This document shows, in pieces, positions 27,324 to 34,303 of a stretch of DNA of 64,000 nucleotides. The notes below the pieces were generated by a model that made no database searches, was not told where the DNA came from, and was given only the letters and a program-made list of their open reading frames with translations. The stretch comes from Planctomycetota bacterium (GTDB lineage: Bacteria > Planctomycetota > Phycisphaerae > Phycisphaerales > UBA1924): the NCBI GenBank assembly GCA_017303555.1, contig JAFLCN010000016.1, forward strand, positions 1-64,000, given 5' to 3'. Each line of letters begins with the position of its first letter. Within the stretch, counting starts at the first letter, position 1. Position numbers and translations under genes: made by a program.

Positions 27324-28310
27324 ATGAGCTTCACCGACCCGCACTCCCATCCATCCGCAGAAAACGACGCCTCGTCGCTCGCGCACATGCTCGAGCCGGT
27401 TCTTCACCACCAGTGCAACGGCCGCCTCGGCCCCGTCACGTGGTTCAAGTCCGCCTGGTCTTCCAGTGGCAGTGCGACAGGCACCGCCCTCTGGACCGAT
27501 TCGCGAGGCACCTTCGAAACCATCGTCAAGCTTCCCCTCGGCCCCGCCGAGTTCCGCTGGACCACCGAACTCGGGAACCCCGAGGCCAAAGCCCCGACGC
27601 CCCGCGTCTTCGCCAGCGGCAGCGAACTCAACGGCTACGACCTCGCATGGATCGTCGAAGAACGCGTGCAGGGCGAACCCATCCGCCCCCGCATGCAGCC
27701 CGGCGATGTCCGACACGTCCTCATCGCCGCGGCAGATTTCCACCAGGCCGCGCTCCGCGTCCGACCCGACACCGACGAACCAAAATCCCTCGATTGGGAA
27801 GGCACGCTCGCCAAAGCACGCGAAACCTGCCACGCCCACGCCATCGCCGAACCACAGCGCTGGAACGAAGCGATCAAACAGGTCGTCCGCCTGCTCCCCA
27901 AATTGCTCGGACGCTGGAATTCCCGCACGCTCAAGTGCTGGTGCCACGGCGACCTTCATCCGGGAAACGTCCTCCGGCTGGCCTCACCCCGCGATGATTC
28001 CCACGCCTGCGTGATGATCGACTTTGCGATGGTGCACGCCGGCCATTGGGTCGAAGATGCCGTGTACCTGGAGCGCCAGTACTGGGCCGCGCCCGAGTAC
28101 CTCCACGGCGTGAAACCCGTCACCGAACTGGCAAATCTCCGGCGCGAACGCGGGCTGCGAGTAGACCCCGAATACCCCGATCTGGCGAATATCCGCCGCG
28201 TGCTGATGTCGGCCGTTTCCCCGGCATTTATCGATCGCGAAGGGCACCCGAGGTACCTGCGGGCGGCGCTCGAAACCCTGGAAAACACCCTGCCTCAAGT
28301 TTCCCGATAA
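27324..28310 (+). CDS. Aminoglycoside phosphotransferase-fold kinase
   Basis: 328 aa. The catalytic loop CWCHGDLHPGNVLRL (about residues 208-222) and the metal-binding VMIDFAMVHAG are the Brenner motif and DFG-equivalent of APH/choline-kinase-like enzymes. The N-lobe includes FETIVKLPLG with the probable ATP lysine. It probably phosphorylates a small molecule or sugar in the cytoplasm; there is no sign of a resistance cassette. The ATG at 27324 has neither Shine-Dalgarno nor TANNNT and follows an 8-bp repeat array, so the start is uncertain. Confidence 0.85.
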   Translation: MSFTDPHSHPSAENDASSLAHMLEPVLHHQCNGRLGPVTWFKSAWSSSGSATGTALWTDSRGTFETIVKLPLGPAEFRWTTELGNPEAKAPTPRVFASGSELNGYDLAWIVEERVQGEPIRPRMQPGDVRHVLIAAADFHQAALRVRPDTDEPKSLDWEGTLAKARETCHAHAIAEPQRWNEAIKQVVRLLPKLLGRWNSRTLKCWCHGDLHPGNVLRLASPRDDSHACVMIDFAMVHAGHWVEDAVYLERQYWAAPEYLHGVKPVTELANLRRERGLRVDPEYPDLANIRRVLMSAVSPAFIDREGHPRYLRAALETLENTLPQVSR

Positions 28311-28349
28311 ACCGAACAGATTCCGTGCGGAATTGCGGCGGGACCCCCC

Positions 28350-28355
28350 TAGAAT
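28350..28355 (+). promoter_or_regulatory. Candidate -10 element of the hc1-fabZ operon
   Basis: TAGAAT 85 nt before the hc1 start, in a 129-bp gap; it would give a leader of about 75 nt. No good -35 is visible. Confidence 0.35.
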
Positions 28356-28439
28356 GACCGTCACACCCTGTCACGACGCGTGTCGGTGGGGCATGTGGGG
28401 ACGGGGCCCGATACCGCACATTCACTGGGAGCTATTCGC

Positions 28440-28622
28440 GTGGAAGCCTTCGACAAACTCAAGAAGATGATCGTCGACGCGGAAGAAGACATTCTCAAGT
28501 TCGACGGTGGCAACAAGGCCGCCGGAACCCGCGTTCGTAAGTCCATGCAGGACATCAAAGCCGCCGCTCAGGAAATCCGCGAAAAGGTTCTGGAAGTCCG
28601 CGATGCCCCCAAGCCCAGCTGA
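28440..28622 (+). CDS. Histone H1-like protein, Hc1 type
   Basis: 60 aa; starts VEAFDKLKKMIVDAEEDILK (GTG start read as Met) and contains GNKAAGTRVRKSMQDIKAAA, which closely matches the conserved N-terminal core of chlamydial Hc1 and its relatives in Planctomycetota. The long Lys/Ala-rich tail of Hc1 is missing, so DNA compaction by a tail is unlikely; it may be a nucleoid-associated regulator. GGGAG at 28427-28431 fixes the GTG. Its last 20 bases overlap the start of fabZ, pointing to translational coupling. Confidence 0.88.
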   Translation: MEAFDKLKKMIVDAEEDILKFDGGNKAAGTRVRKSMQDIKAAAQEIREKVLEVRDAPKPS

Positions 28623-29151
28623 GGCACAAGTCCAATCCGGCCAGGCCGACCTCTCTCGCGAGAGCGAGGGGTCGACCGCGCCGAGCAAGATCCTGTTCGA
28701 CCTTTCGGCGATCGACCTGAAGGGCGAGATGGTCTCGCGCGAGATGCTGGAAACAGTCATCCCGCATCGGGGCCACATGGGCTTGCTCGACAAGATCATC
28801 TGGCACACGCCGGACTACTGCCAGGGCGTCGCGGTCCATCGCGCCCGCCCTGACGAGTTCTGGTGCGCCGGCCACTTCCCGCCCCGCCCGATCATGCCGG
28901 GCGTGTTGATGATCGAAACCGGCGCACAGCTCGCGGCGTTCCTCTACAACGTGCGGAAAAAGACCACCAACATCGCGGTCTTCCTCCGCATCGATGAATG
29001 CTCTTTCCGCGCCATGGTCGAACCCGGTCAGGACCTCTACGTCCTCTGCCAGGAGATCAAGGCCTCGCGCCGGCGCTTCATCTCCAACATCCAGGGCATG
29101 GTCGACGGCAAGGTCGCATTCGAAGCGCAGATCACCGGCATGACGATGTGA
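28603..29151 (+). CDS. fabZ: 3-hydroxyacyl-ACP dehydratase, FabZ-like
   Basis: 182 aa. A hot-dog fold with IPHRGHMGLLDKI and GHFPPRPIMPGVLMIETGAQ carrying the catalytic His and Glu of FabZ/FabA. Normal FabZ is about 150 aa; the extra 40 residues are a low-complexity N-terminus. It acts in fatty-acid elongation or in a specialised lipid route. The ATG at 28603 lies within the end of the hc1 gene. No lpx or other fab genes follow. Confidence 0.88.
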   Translation: MPPSPAEAQVQSGQADLSRESEGSTAPSKILFDLSAIDLKGEMVSREMLETVIPHRGHMGLLDKIIWHTPDYCQGVAVHRARPDEFWCAGHFPPRPIMPGVLMIETGAQLAAFLYNVRKKTTNIAVFLRIDECSFRAMVEPGQDLYVLCQEIKASRRRFISNIQGMVDGKVAFEAQITGMTM

Positions 29152-29179
29152 GCCGGCTCGCGTCCGGGCATTTCAGCTC

Positions 29180-29671
29180 ATGGGTATGTCGCGAATCCAT
29201 CGCGTGCTCGCGATCACCTTGAGTGGTGTCGCGATATTCGTATGCGGATGCGCCTCCCCGGGTCCGACCATGGATGCCATGGGAAAGGCTTACGTCGGCA
29301 AGCGCGCGCCTCTCCTCGATCCCTTCGATCCCGTTCAGTTGATCAAGGTTCCTCGCGATTCTGCCTCACCGACAGTCGAATCGGGCGAAGAAGTTCTGGG
29401 CGAGCTCGATTTTCGGTGCAGAGAAAAGCTGCTGGAAACCCGTCTTACGCAATTCGCAAGGCGTGTCGGCGCGAGCCGCGTGGAGTACGACCCGTATGTT
29501 CCCAGAGTAACTGAGTTCACGTGCGATGTCGGCGGCGTGCAAACCCGGTTGTATCGCAAGTACGGCGAAACGATGACCGTCCGGGCATGGTTTCTCGCTC
29601 CTGCGCGAATCCCGACATGCAAGGTCGTGACGGGGCGTGTGGTCGAGCTGCCCTCGCGTAGAGTTGATTGA
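29180..29671 (+). CDS. Lipoprotein of unknown function
   Basis: 163 aa. Signal sequence LAITLSGVAIFVCGC followed by ASPGPT gives a lipoprotein-type cleavage site. The mature protein has four further cysteines (RCREK, TCDVG, TCKVV and surroundings) and no known domain. A second Met (29186) is an equally good start. It is 28 bp after fabZ and its stop is directly followed by the manA ATG, so it is probably co-transcribed with manA. Confidence 0.72.
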   Translation: MGMSRIHRVLAITLSGVAIFVCGCASPGPTMDAMGKAYVGKRAPLLDPFDPVQLIKVPRDSASPTVESGEEVLGELDFRCREKLLETRLTQFARRVGASRVEYDPYVPRVTEFTCDVGGVQTRLYRKYGETMTVRAWFLAPARIPTCKVVTGRVVELPSRRVD

Positions 29672-30694
29672 ATGACCTACCCCCTCCTCTTCCGTCCCAT
29701 CTTCAAAGACAAAGTCTGGGGCGGCCGCGCTCTTGAGGCGCTCGGGAAAAAGCTCCCGCCCGGCAACATCGGTGAATCGTGGGAGCTCGTCGATCTCGAT
29801 TCCACATCCGCCAGCGGCGGCGGGGGCGGGGCGGAACACTCCATCATCGACAACGGCCCGCTCGCCGGCAAGCCAGTCCGCGAAGCGATCAAGAAGTGGG
29901 GGCCTGATCTGCTCGGCGCAACGAAGCTCACGCCCACCGGCGCTTTTCCGCTGCTGGTGAAGTTTCTCGACGCGCGCGAGCACCTCTCCATTCAGGTGCA
30001 CCCCTCGCCCGAGTTCTGCAAACGCGATCCCTCCGCGCACCTCAAGACCGAGTGCTGGTACATCCTCGCGACCAACAAGGTGGACGGCCACGAGCCCGTG
30101 ATCTTCAAGGGCCTCAAGCCCGGTGTGACACGCGAGCAACTCGACGCCGCCGTCAAGAACGAAACGGTGCCGCAGGTCATGCAGTCGTATCCCGCCATCG
30201 TCGGCGAGTGCCACAACCTTCCCAGCGGCACGATCCACGCCCTGGGCGCTGGCGCCGTCGTTGCCGAAGTGCAGACTCCAAGCGATACCACCTTCCGCGT
30301 CTACGACTGGGCGAAGGAATACGGACGCAAGGGGCGCGAGCTCCACATCGCGCAGACGCTCGCCTGCACGGATCTCGGGCCGCCTCCCCCCCTTGCCAGG
30401 CTCAAGCCCGGCGAACAAACCGCCAGGCTTGTCACCACCGAGTTTTTCCGCGTGGACGAATGGCGCCTCGCGTCAAACGAAAGCCGCGATTTCGCCAAAC
30501 TGCCGGCACGGGCCTTCGTGCTCATGATGCTGCGGGGCACGTTGGATATCCGGGGCTCGGGCAATCGGTTCCAGCCCGTCGCACTCAAGGCCGGCGATAC
30601 GGCGCTCCTGCCCGCATCGCTCCTGCGGGATTCTTCTCTGCTCGCAACATCCGATTGCACGCTGCTCGTCGTCGAGACGGGCGCTCCCGGCTGA
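29672..30694 (+). CDS. manA: Mannose-6-phosphate isomerase, type I
   Basis: 340 aa. Interconverts mannose-6-P and fructose-6-P. FKDKVWGGRALEALG opens the fold. Zinc ligands are visible in LSIQVHPSPEF (about residue 109) and KTECWYIL, and HALGAGAVVAEVQTPSDTTF is the cupin core. It is the short bacterial form. The ATG follows the previous stop with no gap. Its stop is 3 bp from the convergent fucosyltransferase-like gene. GDP-mannose and fucose use in the envelope would fit both neighbours (inference). Confidence 0.93.
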   Translation: MTYPLLFRPIFKDKVWGGRALEALGKKLPPGNIGESWELVDLDSTSASGGGGGAEHSIIDNGPLAGKPVREAIKKWGPDLLGATKLTPTGAFPLLVKFLDAREHLSIQVHPSPEFCKRDPSAHLKTECWYILATNKVDGHEPVIFKGLKPGVTREQLDAAVKNETVPQVMQSYPAIVGECHNLPSGTIHALGAGAVVAEVQTPSDTTFRVYDWAKEYGRKGRELHIAQTLACTDLGPPPPLARLKPGEQTARLVTTEFFRVDEWRLASNESRDFAKLPARAFVLMMLRGTLDIRGSGNRFQPVALKAGDTALLPASLLRDSSLLATSDCTLLVVETGAPG

Positions 30695-30697
30695 TCC

Positions 30698-31978
30698 TCA
30701 CGAACGCTTCAGCAGGAACGAGTTGTACACGCCGTGAATCGATGGCCCGATCTGGATCGCGCGGGAATCGTCCCACCCTTTGGTCAGGCGGCCCAGATAC
30801 CCGATGAACGCCGAGACGTTGCTGTAAGCGAGGCCCACAAAGGCGTGGCAACGTGCCGCGATCAACGCGTCCATCAAAACCTCTTCGCCCAGATTCCGCC
30901 CGATCAGCGACGGCTGAAAGTGCAGCCCGGTCGACAGCGAAGTCTTCGTCGCCCCCGACACGATCACGCGATCTCCGTACCGGGCGCGATACTCCGCTTC
31001 GGCGGGCGCCCAGTCGGTGACGAGCAGGATCTTCGGCTTTCCGCCCATGAGCGGGCTCAGGCTCGCGATCGCCTGGTGATACAGAGCGGCCGCCGCCGAC
31101 AAATCGCCGAGTTCCTTCGCCTTGTCACTCCCGCGAACGTGTACGGCGATCGTCGGCTTCGAGAGATGCTTGCCCGCGAACGTGTCGGCACGCGTCAGGA
31201 ACTCCCGTTTCGGCTTCAGATACTTCTGCATCAGATCCATGAACACCCGCGACACCGGCTTTGAATGCAGCCGGTGCTCGCGGGGGATCCAGTGCGTCAG
31301 CGCGAGCATCGGTGCGTGAAAGTCGCTGACGGTGACCGCTTCTTCCCGCGCGAAGAAGTCGAGCGCCGCGATCCGCGAATGCGGCCCGTGGAACGCGCCG
31401 TTGTCGCCGATGGTCAGATTCGCGTCGTTCCACTTGGGCGGGAAGTACGCAAGCCCTCGATCCGTGATCTCCGCGATCTTCACACTCGACACCGGCTCGA
31501 AAAAGCTTTCCCAGGCGTTTGCGTCGCCGGTTTCCGTCGCATCGCGAAAGCGGGAATTGGCTCCCCAATGCACCAGAGGCTTCCGCCCCGTGATCTCGGC
31601 GACGAGCAGTTGCCCCATCACGTGATCGACATCCGACCAGAACCCCTGCGCCCACGAGCGGATGATGTGATATCGATCGTTTCCGGCGGGCGACGGTTTC
31701 GGCGGGGTCAAAGCCCGGGCTCGCAGCGCGGCCGTCGCGGGCGCCGGAGATGCCCGAAGAGCCTCCGCCATCTCGATCGCCCCGAGCGCGATATCCGGCC
31801 GCGACACCCGCAGCGCCGTCTCCGCGATGAGCTCCCAGGCTTCGGGCAACCGCCCCCCCTCGGCGAGGACCTCGCGAGCGACCCGCTCCGCAAGCTCGTA
31901 CTCCCCGCGCGACATCGCGTCGGTCGCATACGCGACCATCCCGGCGTGCCGCTCATCCTGTGCCGCCAATGGCATCAT
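30698..31978 (-). CDS. TPR plus fucosyltransferase-like (GT23/NodZ type) protein
   Basis: 426 aa. The first 90 residues contain TPR-like helices (SRGEYELAERVAREVLAEGG). The C-terminal 300 residues resemble nucleotide-sugar fucosyltransferases of the NodZ/FUT8 class: HVRGSDKAKELGD, LLVTDWAPAEAEYRARYG, and GEEVLMDALIAARCHAFVG. Acceptor unknown. The start is uncertain: the ATGs at 31978 and 31975 have no Shine-Dalgarno site. It lies downstream of the OmcB-like gene and is separated from it by a terminator. Confidence 0.75.
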   Translation of the reverse strand: MMPLAAQDERHAGMVAYATDAMSRGEYELAERVAREVLAEGGRLPEAWELIAETALRVSRPDIALGAIEMAEALRASPAPATAALRARALTPPKPSPAGNDRYHIIRSWAQGFWSDVDHVMGQLLVAEITGRKPLVHWGANSRFRDATETGDANAWESFFEPVSSVKIAEITDRGLAYFPPKWNDANLTIGDNGAFHGPHSRIAALDFFAREEAVTVSDFHAPMLALTHWIPREHRLHSKPVSRVFMDLMQKYLKPKREFLTRADTFAGKHLSKPTIAVHVRGSDKAKELGDLSAAAALYHQAIASLSPLMGGKPKILLVTDWAPAEAEYRARYGDRVIVSGATKTSLSTGLHFQPSLIGRNLGEEVLMDALIAARCHAFVGLAYSNVSAFIGYLGRLTKGWDDSRAIQIGPSIHGVYNSFLLKRS

Positions 31979-32004
31979 GCGGGAGCATCGTTGGCCGTCG
32001 CGCG

Positions 32005-32043
32005 ATCGGAAAAGAAAAGGCCCGCACTTTCGCACGGGCCTTT
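32005..32043 (-). terminator. Terminator of the OmcB-like gene
   Basis: A 9-bp stem AAAGGCCCG (32016-32024) / CGGGCCTTT (32035-32043) with a 10-nt loop. On the minus strand it is followed by a T-rich run (TTTCTTTTCC). It lies 42 bp past the stop at 32085. Confidence 0.85.
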
Positions 32044-32084
32044 CGGAGAATCAGTTTGTCACAAACCGATCGTCAGGGCCGGGA

Positions 32085-33707
32085 TTAGCGGTTGACGTAG
32101 TTGGTGAGCTCGTCGTCACGGACCGGCGTCTTGAGTTCGGCGCAGGTCGTGGTGCCGGTGATCAGGTGCTCGCCCGGAGTCGTGGCCTTGGCCGAGAACT
32201 TCCAGGTGGCGGTCTGACCGACAGCGAGGGTGCCGACGTTGAACACGCGCTTGCCGCCTTCAACAGCGTTCGCCTGAGACGAGCTGATGAAGGTGATTTC
32301 GGCCGGGATGTCCATCGTCATCTTGACGTTGGTGAGCGGCACCATGCCCTGGTTCATGACCTGGCAGGTGTACTCGTGGTTGTCGCCGACGTAAACGACG
32401 CCGTCAACGTCGCTGACGAGCGTGCCGACGTCCGGCAGACCAGCCGTGGTGGCCGTGCACGGAGCCGAGACGGCCGTAGCGCACGGGGCCGAAGCGGTCG
32501 CGGTGGTCGCGATGCTGCCGACGCCCGAGGTCTGAACGGTCATGCTGACGGTCTTCGACGCGCCCGGAGCGAGCGAGCCGAGGTTCCAGGTGGTACCGCC
32601 GCCGCCGTTGGTGCCGCCGTTATCAGCCGACGCGAAGGTCGCGTTGGTGGGGTTGGTCGCGGTGACCGAAGCGTTCGCCGGAGCGTCGCCCGAGTTGGTG
32701 ACCGTGAACTTGAAGGTGAGGGGCTTGCCGGTGCGGCCAACCTGGCCACCCTGCGGGCATTCGGCCACGATCTTGAGGGCCGGCTGCGTGATCTTCACGG
32801 TCTGGGGCTCAGACTGGGCGAAGAGGCCGTCGTCGGCCGTGACCTTGGAGGGGATCACGAACGTGCCGGGCTTGGTGCTCTTGAGGCCGAGGCTGAAGGG
32901 CTTCGACTGGCCCTGGGCGAGGGTGCCCGCGTTGAAGGTGTAGGTCGTGGCGCCGTCCGACGTGGTGATGCCGGCCGGGAGGGTCTCGGTCACGACGACG
33001 TTGGTCGCCGGGCCCGAACCCGTGTTCTTGACCTCAAAGGTCGCGTTGATGGCATCGCAGACCGTGGCGTTCGGCGTGACCTTGTGGGTCAGGGCGATCG
33101 CGGGCTGCACCACCTGCAGGTTCGAGCAGAGCGAGTTGGCGTAGCTGACCGTCAGGCAGGTCGAGCTGTTACCGACGGCGCCGGCCTTGGCCGTCGCGTC
33201 GATCACCACGCACTTGCCGGCCGGGACATCGCCCAGGAACCAGCGGGTCTCGCCGTTCGGGCCGCTGCTCGTCGCCTGCGGGTTGCTGGTGACGATCTGG
33301 CGGTTCTGCATGCTGGTCGCCGTGACCATCACGTTGCTCAGAGTCTCTTTCGTCAGGTTGCTGACGTAGATCTTGTACGGGAAGTTGCTGTTGGCCTTCA
33401 CCATCGAGGGGAAGACTTCCTGCAGCTGAACGTGGGCGTACTGATAGTCGTTGTTCGGGAAGCCCTGCTTGGTCGTCATCATGTCCGGGCCGATGACCGG
33501 GTTGCACGGATCCGCGGCCTTCGCCACCGGAGCCGGGGCCGGAGCCGCCTTGGCCTTTTCCGGACGCCAGTAGTAGCCGTACGCACCAACGCGCGTCGGG
33601 GACTCGTCCGTCGGAAGGCGTTTGCCGTCCGTCTTACATCCCATCAAACCCGTTCCGACCGTCACGGCCAGCGCCGTGAACCCGACCATCTTTCCAAACA
33701 TGTTCAT
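32085..33707 (-). CDS. OmcB-like lipoprotein with DUF11 repeats
   Basis: 540 aa. Lipoprotein signal MVGFTALAVTVGTGLMGCKT, then an Ala/Pro-rich linker and three to four immunoglobulin-like DUF11 repeats of about 100 residues (for example FEVKNTGSGPATNVVVTETL, FTVTNSGDAPANASVTATN, and CQVMNQGMVPLTNVKMTMD). The overall plan matches the cysteine-rich OmcB family of Chlamydiae and Planctomycetota. Paired cysteines in the repeats may cross-link it in the envelope. AGGA lies 5 nt before the ATG at 33707. It probably gives the cell surface mechanical strength. Confidence 0.85.
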   Translation of the reverse strand: MNMFGKMVGFTALAVTVGTGLMGCKTDGKRLPTDESPTRVGAYGYYWRPEKAKAAPAPAPVAKAADPCNPVIGPDMMTTKQGFPNNDYQYAHVQLQEVFPSMVKANSNFPYKIYVSNLTKETLSNVMVTATSMQNRQIVTSNPQATSSGPNGETRWFLGDVPAGKCVVIDATAKAGAVGNSSTCLTVSYANSLCSNLQVVQPAIALTHKVTPNATVCDAINATFEVKNTGSGPATNVVVTETLPAGITTSDGATTYTFNAGTLAQGQSKPFSLGLKSTKPGTFVIPSKVTADDGLFAQSEPQTVKITQPALKIVAECPQGGQVGRTGKPLTFKFTVTNSGDAPANASVTATNPTNATFASADNGGTNGGGGTTWNLGSLAPGASKTVSMTVQTSGVGSIATTATASAPCATAVSAPCTATTAGLPDVGTLVSDVDGVVYVGDNHEYTCQVMNQGMVPLTNVKMTMDIPAEITFISSSQANAVEGGKRVFNVGTLAVGQTATWKFSAKATTPGEHLITGTTTCAELKTPVRDDELTNYVNR

Positions 33708-34303
33708 AAGTTTCCTCTCACGCTGAGACCGGACTGATGCTCCCGGCGGACCCAGCTCCGCCGGAATTCGAACACTCGATCGTGCATGCCGGTCTCGACC
33801 GCAAGCGACGACCATGACGGAAAAGACACTGCCGCGCAATCGAACCGACGCGGCGGCGAATCGCAAAACTCCAACGCCGTCCGGCGCCTTCCGGTCCTCG
33901 ATCCAGAAGTTGCCAGTCGCCGTCCTTCATCCAGAAAACGTCCCCGTCAACCCGGTTTAGGGCCCGCCGAGGCGAACGCCTGCGTGACCCTCCGGGATTC
34001 TCACCGATCCAGTGTATCCATTTCAGGACCCACCTGTCATCCCCCTCGCCCGTTTGAAGCGACTTTTTCGGACTTGCCCGATAAGCTATCGGACTCGAAT
34101 TGGCGCAAGTTCTGCTCGATTTGACACAAGCAGTTCCGTGCCTCTGGCGTCTCACCTGGGCGGGGTCAGTCCTATCGGTTTGAGCCTGCGGATCATCCGC
34201 CAAACTCCGTACACGCGATCGGGTTGGCTGCAACCCGGGCGGCTCAAACCCAAAAGACGACACGACCCGTCGGTCTTCCGCTTCACCCTCAGAAAGGAAC
34301 CAC
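33708..34303. other. Intergenic region with structured leader of the S8 peptidase
   Basis: No protein gene was recognised in 596 bases. It holds the palindrome CCGATAAGCTATCGG at 34078-34092, a TTGACA hexamer at 34121-34126 without a matching -10, and the folded segment 34177-34250. The left half (33720-34070) shows nothing I can name. Confidence 0.5.
34177..34250 (+). ncRNA. Predicted structured RNA leader, three-way junction
   Basis: Outer stem of 10 perfect pairs: GGTTTGAGCC (34177-34186) with GGCTCAAACC (34241-34250). Hairpin 1: GCGGA-TCA-TCCGC (34188-34200). Hairpin 2: CGGGTTG-GCTG-CAACCCG (34220-34237). The 74-nt size is close to a tRNA, but no anticodon arm or TTCRA loop is present. 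A further bulged hairpin (about 34255-34276) lies before the Shine-Dalgarno site at 34293-34299 of the S8 peptidase. It could be a cis-regulatory element such as a riboswitch or protein-binding leader. Confidence 0.45.

Noticed and set aside
31827..33737. A 636-codon open frame on the plus strand
   Set aside because: It lies opposite the OmcB-like gene, is dominated by R, G, A and D, and has no domain or signal sequence; the minus-strand gene has a good signal peptide, Shine-Dalgarno site and terminator.
34100..34116. A sigma-54-like site (TTGGC, then TGCT, with GG-N10-GC spacing) before the S8 protease
   Set aside because: Three mismatches to the consensus, no enhancer-type regulator nearby, and such sites arise by chance in GC-rich gaps.
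34121..34126. A perfect -35 hexamer TTGACA upstream of the S8 protease
   Set aside because: No -10-like hexamer stands 15-19 bp downstream.
34177..34250. A tRNA gene (74 nt, closed by a long stem)
   Set aside because: No anticodon arm, no TTCRA loop, and the outer stem has 10 rather than 7 pairs; retained only as a structured leader.
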